From assembly GCA_943326655.2 (NCBI GenBank), contig CALPUC020000027.1:1-9588 (forward strand): a stretch of DNA of 9,588 bases, written 5' to 3'. Under the pieces are notes generated by a model, which saw nothing but the letters and a program-made list of their open reading frames with translations, made no database searches and was not told the origin of the DNA. Source of the DNA: Rhodoluna limnophila (GTDB lineage: Bacteria > Actinomycetota > Actinomycetes > Actinomycetales > Microbacteriaceae). A program made the position numbers and the translations under genes. Shown piece after piece: positions 1-6,721 of this stretch (within the stretch, counting starts at the first letter, position 1; every line of letters starts with the position of its first letter).

Positions 1-932
1 ACCAGATGATCATGAACTGGGCTGTGGAGCACTACATCGGCCACTGGGATGGCTACACGCGAGGCTGGCCGAACAACTACTACCTGCATAAGCCAATCGG
101 CGGATTGTTCACCATGCATCCTTGGGGTACCGACCAAACCTGGGATTGGGACGGCCCATTTCTAGACGACGGTGCCACGATGATGACCCGCTGCGTGCAG
201 TATCAACCTTGTCAGGATCTGTATTTAAAGGCGCTCGCGGATATTCAGGCAAAACTGCCGACCCTCTCGCTCACCACGATGGTCGACAAAATTTGGACGA
301 AGATCAGCCCGTCGGTTGCCGCCGACCCGCGCAAACCTTATTCCTATGGTGATTCCGAATGGTCTAAAGATTCAACTAAAAACTACATCAACAATCGTTA
401 TCAAGCGCTGGTAAACAACAACGGAACTCGTCAACGAAGTGCGCTGACCATTAGTTATTCGCAAACCGGTTTGAAGGTAATGGGAACGATTAGCCCGAAG
501 ATGACCATGACGGGTAACGGAACTTTATCGTTCTGGCGAATCGAGGGAACAAACGTTTGTCAGGTTGACCCGAGTAGCGGTCTGGTTACAATTCTCAACT
601 CGGGTGTTTGCCGAGTTGCGGTTCAGATTGCAAAAACCGATACTTTTCACGGAACCATGACCACCACAAAGTTCACGGTTCCCAAACTGGTCTCTCGCAT
701 CAACGTGGCGCAGTATCAGGCACTTCGAGTTGGTCTCTCGATGACTCTGAGCACATTTACCGACTCAGCCGGAACGGTCAGCGTGAAATTGAAATCGGGC
801 AGATGCCGAGTATCTGGAAAAACGGTGAAGGCTCTGGCCAGTAGCGGCAAGTGCATTATTTCGGTGTCGGTTGCCGGGGACAGCAACTTTTTGAAGGCCA
901 CCAAGTACTACGCGGTTACCCTTCGCAAATAA
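1..932 (+). CDS. CotH-family (spore-coat-H-like kinase fold) secreted protein, C-terminal part; 5' end outside the window
   Basis: The frame is already open at base 3, and an ATG at 6 lies inside a conserved domain, so this is the 3' part of a longer gene. Numbering from the ATG at 6, residues 4-36 (NWAVEHYIGHWDGY, then NNYYLHK) and PWGTDQTW near residue 40 match the C-terminal half of the CotH kinase-like domain, known from Bacillus spore coat kinases but common in secreted proteins of non-sporulating bacteria. From about residue 145 the protein becomes Thr/Ser/Val-rich, with two Ig-like beta modules. Each holds one Cys pair: Cys185/Cys202 and Cys267/Cys283. Cys63 and Cys69 lie in the CotH part. 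There is no LPxTG sorting signal or C-terminal membrane helix; the protein ends YAVTLRK. A signal peptide would lie upstream and cannot be seen. I infer an extracellular or cell-wall-associated protein. Kinase activity and substrate are unknown. The stop is 6 bp from the convergent aspS stop. Confidence 0.8.
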   Translation, partial: QMIMNWAVEHYIGHWDGYTRGWPNNYYLHKPIGGLFTMHPWGTDQTWDWDGPFLDDGATMMTRCVQYQPCQDLYLKALADIQAKLPTLSLTTMVDKIWTKISPSVAADPRKPYSYGDSEWSKDSTKNYINNRYQALVNNNGTRQRSALTISYSQTGLKVMGTISPKMTMTGNGTLSFWRIEGTNVCQVDPSSGLVTILNSGVCRVAVQIAKTDTFHGTMTTTKFTVPKLVSRINVAQYQALRVGLSMTLSTFTDSAGTVSVKLKSGRCRVSGKTVKALASSGKCIISVSVAGDSNFLKATKYYAVTLRK

Positions 933-938
933 AGCGTC

Positions 939-2264
939 TTATGGCTCCAGGCGGTTTGGTCCGCGGAACAGGTAGCCGACTTCGCGAATGTTTGGCTGGT
1001 GCAGAAGCAGCATCAAGACACGAATCAGACCCATACCGAAACCACCGTGTGCTGGTGCACCGTAGCGGAAGAAGTCTAGGTAAGACTTCAGAGCTTCAGG
1101 CTCGAGCCCCTTCGACTTAGCCTGTTCGGTGAGGATGTCGATGCGGTGTTCGCGCTGGGCGCCGGTGGTGATTTCGGTGCCTCTCCAGATTAGGTCGTAG
1201 CTCTTGGTGAGCGACGGGTCTTCCGGGTGACGCATGTGATAAAACGGACGCACGGTTGATGGGTAGTCGGTTAGGAACACGAATTCGTGCCCAAACTTTT
1301 CGGCAACATGGGCGGCAATCTGTCGCTCACCCTCAGGGTCCATGTCGCCACCGCGAACCACATCGTGCCCGCGTTCTCTAACAATCTCAATCGCCTCGGC
1401 CAGTGGAATGCGTGGGAACGGAACGCTAGGAACCACCACGTCGACGTCGAATAGGCGCTTGATTTCGTCGCCGTGCTTATTCTTCACGGCGGTTAGTGCG
1501 GTAACCAAGAGTTGCTCCTGGAAAGCCATGATGTCTTCGTGACTATCGATCCAAGAAACTTCCATGTCGACCGAGATGAACTCGGTGGCGTGGCGTGAGG
1601 TAAACGAAGGGTCGGCGCGGAAGACCGGGCCAACTTCAAACATGCGGCCAAAGCCGGCGGTCATCGCCATCTGTTTAAAGAACTGAGGGCTCTGGGCGAG
1701 GTAGGCAACGGTTTCGAAGTACTCGAGTTTGAACAGCTCGGCGTTCGACTCCGAAGGGCTCGACATCAGCTTTGGAGTGTGCACCTCGATGAAGTCGTTC
1801 TCGTACCACCACTGGCGCCAGGCGTGCTCGATGGTGGTCTGCACGCGGAACACCAGGTTCATCTCGCTGCGACGAAGGTCTAGAAAGCGCCAGTCAAGGC
1901 GCTTGTCGATGCTGGTGTCGTCGGCGATTGGCGTTTCAGGGTCGGCCAGGCTAACAACTTCAAGGTTGTCGAGTTGAATTTCGAGCCCACCGAGTTTTAC
2001 TCGCTCATCGTGAATCAGGCGTCCGGTGATCCAAACGAATGATCCGGCGGTGAGAGTGGAAACGGTGGCGGCCAGTGCGTCGTCGAGGTCAGGCTCTTCG
2101 TTGATAACCGGGCGCGGGTAGGTAACCTGAACATCACCGGTTTCATCGCGCAGGATGATGAATTGGATTCTTTTCTGATCGCGCAGCTTTTCAACCCAAC
2201 CGCCGATGGTAACCGGACCGTCGCTTCGTGCAGCGAGGTCTTTAACGAGGGTGCGTTCGCGCAT
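939..2264 (-). CDS. aspS: Aspartyl-tRNA synthetase, archaeal/eukaryal-type (possibly aspartate--tRNA(Asp/Asn) ligase)
   Basis: A cytosolic class II synthetase that charges tRNA with aspartate using ATP. The 441-residue protein has an N-terminal OB-fold anticodon-binding domain (about 17-107) and a class II catalytic core. Motif 1 is near 157-166 (DFIEVHTPK). The AQSPQFFKQ segment is at 190-198. Motif 2 is FRADPSFTSRH with Arg216, and motif 3 is GAPAHGGFGMGLIR with Arg415; GAQREHR lies at 368-374. Its length, near 440 rather than about 590, and the lack of a GAD insertion domain place it in the archaeal/eukaryal-type AspRS group, which many actinobacteria use. Such enzymes can be discriminating or can also charge tRNA(Asn); this cannot be settled here. 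The ATG at 2264 is preceded by an AAAAGAG purine run about 9 nt upstream, a weak Shine-Dalgarno. It is divergent from the cytochrome maturation operon and convergent with the CotH gene. Confidence 0.95.
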   Translation of the reverse strand: MRERTLVKDLAARSDGPVTIGGWVEKLRDQKRIQFIILRDETGDVQVTYPRPVINEEPDLDDALAATVSTLTAGSFVWITGRLIHDERVKLGGLEIQLDNLEVVSLADPETPIADDTSIDKRLDWRFLDLRRSEMNLVFRVQTTIEHAWRQWWYENDFIEVHTPKLMSSPSESNAELFKLEYFETVAYLAQSPQFFKQMAMTAGFGRMFEVGPVFRADPSFTSRHATEFISVDMEVSWIDSHEDIMAFQEQLLVTALTAVKNKHGDEIKRLFDVDVVVPSVPFPRIPLAEAIEIVRERGHDVVRGGDMDPEGERQIAAHVAEKFGHEFVFLTDYPSTVRPFYHMRHPEDPSLTKSYDLIWRGTEITTGAQREHRIDILTEQAKSKGLEPEALKSYLDFFRYGAPAHGGFGMGLIRVLMLLLHQPNIREVGYLFRGPNRLEP

Positions 2265-2342
2265 TTCTAAATACTCTTTTCATACCTGAGAGTGGGCTGT
2301 TCGCCCTGAATTCACCAGTTTAGCGGCAGGTAGAATAGGAGC
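2265..2342. promoter_or_regulatory. Divergent intergenic region between aspS and the cytochrome c maturation operon
   Basis: This 78-bp gap must hold the promoters of both aspS (leftward) and the histidine phosphatase operon (rightward). The rightward -10 box is clear and listed separately. For aspS only AT-rich candidates are visible, such as TATTTA a few bases before its ATG, and I could not choose one. A short GGGC/GCCC inverted repeat with a 5-nt loop lies at 2294-2306. It is too small to assign a role. No operator for a known regulator was recognised. Confidence 0.55.
2331..2336 (+). promoter_or_regulatory. Predicted -10 box (TAGAAT) for a leaderless transcript of the ccs operon
   Basis: TAGAAT fits the actinobacterial TANNNT -10 consensus and ends exactly 6 nt before the ATG at 2343, so transcription would begin at the A of the start codon. 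The bases between are AGGAGC. The AGGAG run lies only 1 nt from the ATG, too close to act as a normal Shine-Dalgarno, which favours leaderless initiation. No strong -35 box is seen at the expected distance; CTGAAT/GAATTC near 2306-2313 is the nearest weak match. Confidence 0.6.
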
Positions 2343-2978
2343 ATGCCTGCCACCCACATTCACCTGGTTCGTCACGGTGAAGTACATAATCCCGGTGGAG
2401 TTCTTTACGGTCGGCTTCCGCACTTTCACCTGAGTGAAAAAGGGAAGAAAATGGCAGCCGCGGCAGCCAAAGCGATTCACGAAGCTGGCATCAAACCAAC
2501 AAAACTTGTTGTCTCTCCGCTGCTTCGCACCCAGCAGTCGGCCGAACCATTCGCCGAGCAGTTTGCTCTAACCCCAGACCTAGACGAGCGAATCATCGAG
2601 CCATACAACATGTTCGAAGGTCGAAAAGTTTCTGCGAAGACCGTTTTGCTTCGCCCACACCTGGTTTTTCACCTGCGTAACCCGCTGCAGCCATCTTGGG
2701 GCGAAAGTTATGTTTCGGTGGTTGAGCGCATGATGAAAGCCATGCGTGAGGTGGCTGAATCGGTTTCCGATGGCCACGTTGTCTTCGTGACTCACCAACT
2801 TCCGATTTGGATGGTTCACCGCCATCTGTCGGGTGCTCGTCTTGCCCACAATCCCTCGAAGCGTCGTTGTTCGCTTTCCAGCATCACCACGTTTGAATAC
2901 GAAGACGGTAGGTTCCGTGAGGTTTCCTATCGAGAGCCGGCCGCGGAACTCATAAGCGTAGATAAGGGCGCGGTATGA
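2343..2978 (+). CDS. Histidine phosphatase family (phosphoglycerate mutase-like) protein
   Basis: A predicted cytosolic phosphatase of the histidine phosphatase superfamily, 211 residues long. The N-terminal LVRHGE carries the catalytic Arg10-His11. Arg62 (SPLLRTQQSAEP), an acidic residue near Glu86 (RIIEPYNMFEG) and the second catalytic His151 (VTHQLPIW) complete the expected phosphate pocket. The RHG motif begins ten residues in, so the ATG at 2343 is the natural start. It is the first gene of a five-gene run and its TGA overlaps the next ATG in an ATGA junction, so it is probably translationally coupled to the thioredoxin lipoprotein. A phosphatase of this family often sits at this place in actinobacterial cytochrome c maturation clusters, but its substrate and any role in that pathway are not known. 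The sequence does not separate a mutase from a phosphatase; the cluster context favours a phosphatase. Confidence 0.9.
   Translation: MPATHIHLVRHGEVHNPGGVLYGRLPHFHLSEKGKKMAAAAAKAIHEAGIKPTKLVVSPLLRTQQSAEPFAEQFALTPDLDERIIEPYNMFEGRKVSAKTVLLRPHLVFHLRNPLQPSWGESYVSVVERMMKAMREVAESVSDGHVVFVTHQLPIWMVHRHLSGARLAHNPSKRRCSLSSITTFEYEDGRFREVSYREPAAELISVDKGAV
2964..2968 (+). promoter_or_regulatory. Ribosome binding site for the TlpA/ResA gene
   Basis: AAGGG lies 6 nt before the ATG at 2975, inside the end of the phosphatase gene. The spacing is normal and supports this start, together with the ATGA overlap. Confidence 0.6.
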
Positions 2979-3553
2979 AGCGAACAGTTGCAGTGTTACT
3001 CAGCGTGGGCCTTGCTATCGGTTTTTCCGGTTGCGCAAACGACCCTCTGGCAGAGCAGTTCCGCTCCGGCACCAACAAAAACTACATTTCTGGCGATGGC
3101 TCGGTAACCGAGTTTCAAGGTGAGCGCACCCGCGGAACCGATTGGGTCGCCGAAACCTTCGACGGGCAGATACTAGACAGCAAAAATCTACTGGGACGCG
3201 TGGTGGTGTTGAACTTCTGGTACGCCGGCTGCGCACCTTGCCGAGCGGAGACGCCCGACCTAGCGCAGATCGCGACCGACTTTGAGGCTAGAGGCGTTCA
3301 GGTGGTTGGGGTCAACGTTCGAGATACCGCCGAAACCGCGCTTGCCTTCGCCCGCAACCTCAAACTCAACTATCCGAGCGTTATGGACATCGAATCTGGT
3401 GCTGTAGTGCAGGCCTATACCGGCGTGGTTTCGCCTTCGGCAGTTCCCACCACGCTGGTGATGAACGCCAAGGGTGAGATAACCGCGCGAGTGCTCGGAA
3501 GATTTGAGGCGTCTACTCTGCGTAGCCTTATCGAAACCGCGTTAGAGGGATAG
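2975..3553 (+). CDS. resA: TlpA/ResA-like thioredoxin-fold lipoprotein for cytochrome c maturation
   Basis: An extracytoplasmic membrane-tethered thiol-disulfide oxidoreductase. By analogy with ResA it keeps the CXXCH cysteines of apocytochrome c reduced before heme attachment. The 192-residue protein starts with a basic N-terminus (MKRT), a hydrophobic segment and a lipobox GFSGC, giving a predicted lipidated Cys20. The redox domain (about 55-190) has LNFWYAGCAPCRAETP with the CXXC pair Cys86/Cys89, and a cis-Pro loop AVPTT at Pro158, both hallmarks of the TlpA/ResA/DsbE family. It overlaps the phosphatase stop by 4 nt and is followed 2 nt later by ccdA, its probable electron donor. The family and active site are clear; naming it resA rather than generic tlpA rests on the neighbours. 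Confidence 0.93.
   Translation: MKRTVAVLLSVGLAIGFSGCANDPLAEQFRSGTNKNYISGDGSVTEFQGERTRGTDWVAETFDGQILDSKNLLGRVVVLNFWYAGCAPCRAETPDLAQIATDFEARGVQVVGVNVRDTAETALAFARNLKLNYPSVMDIESGAVVQAYTGVVSPSAVPTTLVMNAKGEITARVLGRFEASTLRSLIETALEG
3544..3550 (+). promoter_or_regulatory. Ribosome binding site for ccdA
   Basis: AGAGGGA ends 5 nt before the ATG at 3556 and lies within the last codons of the TlpA/ResA gene. It fixes the ccdA start and fits coupled translation. Confidence 0.65.
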
Positions 3554-3555
3554 GT

Positions 3556-4281
3556 ATGCAGGGAATCATTCTCGACGGATCGCTCTGGGCAGCTCTGCCA
3601 TTAGCGCTTTTGGCCGGTTTGGTCTCATTTCTTTCCCCCTGCATTCTGCCACTGGTTCCCGGCTACCTCGGATTTGTCTCTGGCTTCGCCGCAAAGCGCT
3701 CGCGGATGGTGCTCGGCTCGGTTTTGTTCGTCCTGGGTTTCGGTTCGGTTTTTGTCGGTCTTGGAATCTTGGCGGGAAGCCTTGGTTTCGCGCTCTCAGC
3801 GTCGTCGGAATTGATGACCTGGGTTCAGCGCGGCATGGGAGTTTTGGTAGCCGTCTTGGGGTTTGTGCTGATCGGTCAGTTTAGTTTTCTGCAGGGCACA
3901 GCAAGAATCAAGGTTCCAGCAAATCTCGGCCTTTGGGGAGCTCCGCTACTCGGTCTGGCTTTTGGTATCGGATGGACTCCCTGTATCGGCCCAACTCTCT
4001 CAGCCGTCTTAGCCCTTTCGCTCGATCAGGCAAATGCCGGCAGAGGAATGATTCTGGCGATTGCCTTCACCCTTGGAATCGGTCTACCGTTCATTCTCCT
4101 GTCGGCCGGTTTTGGTTGGGCTTCGGCATCGGTTGATTTCATTCGCAAAAACATTCGAACCGTGAATCTGATTGGCGGCGGGCTTCTAATTGTTCTCGGC
4201 GTTCTTATGGCCACCGGTTTGTGGCAAATCCTGATCGGCGCGCTTCAGGAGGTGACCGGCACTTTTGTCCCTTCCATCTAA
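3556..4281 (+). CDS. ccdA: CcdA, transmembrane thiol-disulfide electron carrier (DsbD family)
   Basis: An integral membrane protein that passes reducing equivalents from cytosolic thioredoxin to the extracytoplasmic TlpA/ResA protein. At 241 residues it has the usual CcdA length and about six membrane helices (near 11-33, 50-73, 87-109, 127-150, 165-187 and 203-225). The two family cysteines are present in their signature contexts: Cys29 in FLSPCILPLVPGY (helix 1) and Cys143 in GWTPCIGPTL (helix 4). This is the redox pair that shuttles electrons within the membrane. It lies between its likely partner (TlpA/ResA) and ResB, and its 3' end overlaps the resB start by 17 nt. All key residues are intact. 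Confidence 0.95.
   Translation: MQGIILDGSLWAALPLALLAGLVSFLSPCILPLVPGYLGFVSGFAAKRSRMVLGSVLFVLGFGSVFVGLGILAGSLGFALSASSELMTWVQRGMGVLVAVLGFVLIGQFSFLQGTARIKVPANLGLWGAPLLGLAFGIGWTPCIGPTLSAVLALSLDQANAGRGMILAIAFTLGIGLPFILLSAGFGWASASVDFIRKNIRTVNLIGGGLLIVLGVLMATGLWQILIGALQEVTGTFVPSI
4247..4255 (+). promoter_or_regulatory. Near-perfect Shine-Dalgarno inside ccdA that decides the TTG start of resB
   Basis: AGGAGGTGA is a full-length match to the 16S anti-Shine-Dalgarno and lies inside the ccdA coding end. Its GGAGG core ends 12 nt before the TTG at 4265, a long but workable spacing. The resB frame has a TGA at 4253-4255, so 4265 is the first usable start after it. Confidence 0.6.
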
Positions 4282-5806
4282 GGTTTCTCACGGCGATGAG
4301 ATTCTCTCGCCAAAACTCGGTCTAGCCGGCTGGATGCGCTGGATTTGGGCGCAGGTGACCAGCATGCGCACGGCCCTGATTCTGCTTTTGCTATTAGCCG
4401 TGGCTGCCGTGCCGGGCTCGGTGTTTCCGCAGCGTTCTGCCGATCCAAACGGTGTGACCAGCTATTTCAAGAACAATCCCGAACTAGCCAAGAATCTAGA
4501 TACCTTTCAGCTGTTCGATGTTTACACCTCGGTTTGGTTCTCCTCGATTTATGTCTTGCTGTTTCTGTCTCTGGTTGGCTGCGTTATTCCCCGAATTTCA
4601 CATCACTGGGACGCCCTCAAGAGCGAACCAATCGACATGCCTCGTTCGCTGAGCAGATTTCCCGCCTACCTAAAAATCTCCTCAAAGACTTCTTACTCAA
4701 TGCCTCGCGTTGCCGAAGAGCTTAAGCGCATGCGCTATCGGGTGCGAGTTACCAAACTCGGCGTCAGTGCCGAAAAAGGGTATTCGCGTGAAACGGGCAA
4801 CCTGCTGTTTCACATGTCGCTCCTCGGAGTTTTGGTTGCGGTTGGTGTTGGTGGCGCAACCAGCTTCTCCGGTCAGAGGGTAATTGTTGAGGGCGAAAGT
4901 TTCGTGAATAACCTGGCAGGTTACGATTCGTTTTCGCCGGGTGCCTGGTTTGATGCCAATCAGCTGGTTCCGTTTAGCGTGAAGTTGGATTCTTTCCGCA
5001 CAACTTTCGATTTGCGCAATCGCACCAACATCGGCACTCCGCTCGATTTCGAGGCATTCGTGTCGGTTCGTGAGGGCCCTCAGGCTACCTCCGAGCGCGG
5101 GCTGATCAGAGTAAACCACCCGCTAGAGGTTCCTGGCGCAAACATCTATCTCACCGGCAACGGCTACGCTCCTGAGGTAACTTTTAGAGACGCCGACGGC
5201 AATGTGTCTTTTTCCGGCCCGGTTGTTTTCCTGCCGCAGGACAGCAATTACACGTCACTAGGAGTTGTGAAGGTTCCAGATGCCAAACCGAAGCAGTTTG
5301 GTGTGATCTCGTTCTTCTACCCAACCGTGGCAACGCTAAAAACCGGAGCCCTCACCTCGCGTTACCCGGCACCGGTTGATCCTTTTCTAACCATGAACAT
5401 TTATGTTGGAGATCTCGGTCTCGACAACGGAGTTCCGTCGAACGTTTTCGAGCTTTCCGTGCACGGGCTAGAGCAGGTCGCCGGTGGAAAATCTGGCACG
5501 AAGCCAATCAAACTCGAACTCGGTCAGACCCAAACGCTGCCCGGAGGCTTGGGCACGGTTACCTGGGACGGGCTGAAGCGCTTTGCGTCTTTAGATATTG
5601 CCTACAACCCGATGCAGGTGTGGGTCTTGGTGTTTTCTGCGCTCGCGTTTATCGGAATGATTTCCTCGCTCCTGACTCCTCGCCGGCGCATATTCGTTCG
5701 CAACGGCAAAGACGGCTTAGAACTTGCGGGCATGGCTAAGAATGACGATCCAAAACTTGAGGGAATTCTTGAAGACCTCGTGAAGTTTCTAAAGAAGAGG
5801 AAATAA
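4265..5806 (+). CDS. resB: ResB (Ccs1) System II cytochrome c heme-handling membrane protein
   Basis: One half of the System II cytochrome c synthetase, working with CcsB to move heme to the outer face of the membrane and attach it to apocytochrome. The 513-residue protein shows the ResB layout. There are helices near 37-54 (ALILLLLLAV) and 93-110 (IYVLLFLSLVG), and a third near 180-198 containing His183 (LLFHMSLLG), a conserved family histidine. A large extracytoplasmic domain follows (about 200-445), then a last helix near 451-472 and a basic cytoplasmic tail (TPRRR). The first start after the upstream in-frame stop is a TTG at 4265, with a strong Shine-Dalgarno and a 17-nt overlap with ccdA. 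An ATG at codon 24 is the alternative but has no visible ribosome site; both leave helix 1 intact. The stop directly abuts the next start. Confidence 0.94.
   Translation: MSLPSKVSHGDEILSPKLGLAGWMRWIWAQVTSMRTALILLLLLAVAAVPGSVFPQRSADPNGVTSYFKNNPELAKNLDTFQLFDVYTSVWFSSIYVLLFLSLVGCVIPRISHHWDALKSEPIDMPRSLSRFPAYLKISSKTSYSMPRVAEELKRMRYRVRVTKLGVSAEKGYSRETGNLLFHMSLLGVLVAVGVGGATSFSGQRVIVEGESFVNNLAGYDSFSPGAWFDANQLVPFSVKLDSFRTTFDLRNRTNIGTPLDFEAFVSVREGPQATSERGLIRVNHPLEVPGANIYLTGNGYAPEVTFRDADGNVSFSGPVVFLPQDSNYTSLGVVKVPDAKPKQFGVISFFYPTVATLKTGALTSRYPAPVDPFLTMNIYVGDLGLDNGVPSNVFELSVHGLEQVAGGKSGTKPIKLELGQTQTLPGGLGTVTWDGLKRFASLDIAYNPMQVWVLVFSALAFIGMISSLLTPRRRIFVRNGKDGLELAGMAKNDDPKLEGILEDLVKFLKKRK
5795..5800 (+). 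promoter_or_regulatory. Ribosome binding site for ccsB
   Basis: AAGAGG ends 6 nt before the GTG at 5807, within the last codons of resB. It supports the GTG start, which immediately follows the resB TAA. Confidence 0.65.
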
Positions 5807-6721
5807 GTGAAAGACATTCTGCTAAACCCAGCCCTAGACCGCCTTGCCGTCTACGCGATTTTTGTTTCCATGGCGTTTTACACGGTTGCCTTTCTCACCT
5901 TCGCGTGGCACCTTTCGCGCCTTTCATCTACCAAACCGAAACTTCGCAAAACTGCCGTGACTCTAGAGCGGGCAGCGCTCTCGATCACGATTCTCGCCTT
6001 CCTATTCCACGCCGCAGGCACCGTCATGCGAGGCATCGCCGCAGCACGTGTTCCCTGGGCAAACATGTATGAGTTTTCAATTTCCGGAGCACTGGTTATT
6101 GTCGGCATCTTCTTAGCCGCCTGGTTTATTCGAGAGATTCGGGTTATCGCTGTTCTGGTTACCGGCTTCGCACTCCTGGTTTTGGGCAGCGCGGTCAGCT
6201 TGTTCTACGTCGAGGTAAGAACCCTAATGCCTGCTCTGCAGAGCGTCTGGCTGGTCATCCACGTTGCCGTCGCAGTTTTGGCAACGGCGTTTTTCAACAT
6301 CGCAGCCGCTCTCTCGGTGGCTTATCTACTTCGCAACGCGGCTTGGTTGAACAAATCTCAGCTGCCCATCGCAAAAGTTGCGAAGCGAGTTCTTTCGGTC
6401 TTTCCAGAATCGAAAAGCCTCGAAAACATTGCCTATCGCTTCAACGTGATTGGTTTCATCCTCTGGACTTTCACTCTGGTTGCCGGCGCCATTTGGGCCG
6501 AGCGCGCCTGGCACCGTTTTTGGGGTTGGGATACCAAAGAGGTCTGGACCTTCATTATCTGGACGATTTACGCGGGCTATCTTCACGCCACGGCAACCCG
6601 CGGCTGGACTGGCGCTCGCGCGGTTTGGCTATCTCTGGTCGGCTTTGCCGCGGTGATTTTCAACTTCACCATCGTGAACCTTTTCTTCAAAGGACTTCAC
6701 GTGTACTCCGGTCTCAAATAA
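5807..6721 (+). CDS. ccsB: CcsB (CcsA/ResC-type) cytochrome c synthetase, WWD heme-handling protein
   Basis: The catalytic heme-handling partner of ResB in System II cytochrome c biogenesis; actinobacterial annotation calls it CcsB, elsewhere CcsA or ResC. The 304-residue protein has about eight membrane helices. Its WWD-type motif, WHRFWGWDTKEVW (about 235-247), lies on the outer face, where heme is presented. Candidate heme-ligand histidines are His68 (FLFHAAG), His152 (VIHVAVA), His260 (YLHATA) and His298 (GLHVYSG). PWANMYEF (83-90) is another family signature. The GTG start directly follows the resB TAA and has a good ribosome site. It is the last gene of the operon. Its final 8 bases overlap the 3' end of menC on the other strand, and no terminator hairpin is visible. 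Confidence 0.95.
   Translation: MKDILLNPALDRLAVYAIFVSMAFYTVAFLTFAWHLSRLSSTKPKLRKTAVTLERAALSITILAFLFHAAGTVMRGIAAARVPWANMYEFSISGALVIVGIFLAAWFIREIRVIAVLVTGFALLVLGSAVSLFYVEVRTLMPALQSVWLVIHVAVAVLATAFFNIAAALSVAYLLRNAAWLNKSQLPIAKVAKRVLSVFPESKSLENIAYRFNVIGFILWTFTLVAGAIWAERAWHRFWGWDTKEVWTFIIWTIYAGYLHATATRGWTGARAVWLSLVGFAAVIFNFTIVNLFFKGLHVYSGLK

Noticed and set aside
1..932. The ATG at position 6 as the true start of the CotH-like gene
   Set aside because: The frame is open upstream of it, and the ATG falls inside a conserved CotH block with no signal peptide after it, so the gene must begin before the window.
933..960. Possible terminator hairpin after cotH around CCAGGCGGTTTGG
   Set aside because: The stem is only 3 bp, lies inside aspS and has no following T-run.
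2294..2306. Short GGGC/GCCC inverted repeat in the aspS/ccs intergenic region as an operator or terminator
   Set aside because: A 4-bp stem with a 5-nt loop is expected by chance and there is no U-tract or known operator match.
4697..5119. A 140-codon open frame on the minus strand inside resB
   Set aside because: It lies wholly within a well-supported gene, has no ribosome site or recognisable domain, and its translation looks like antisense of resB.
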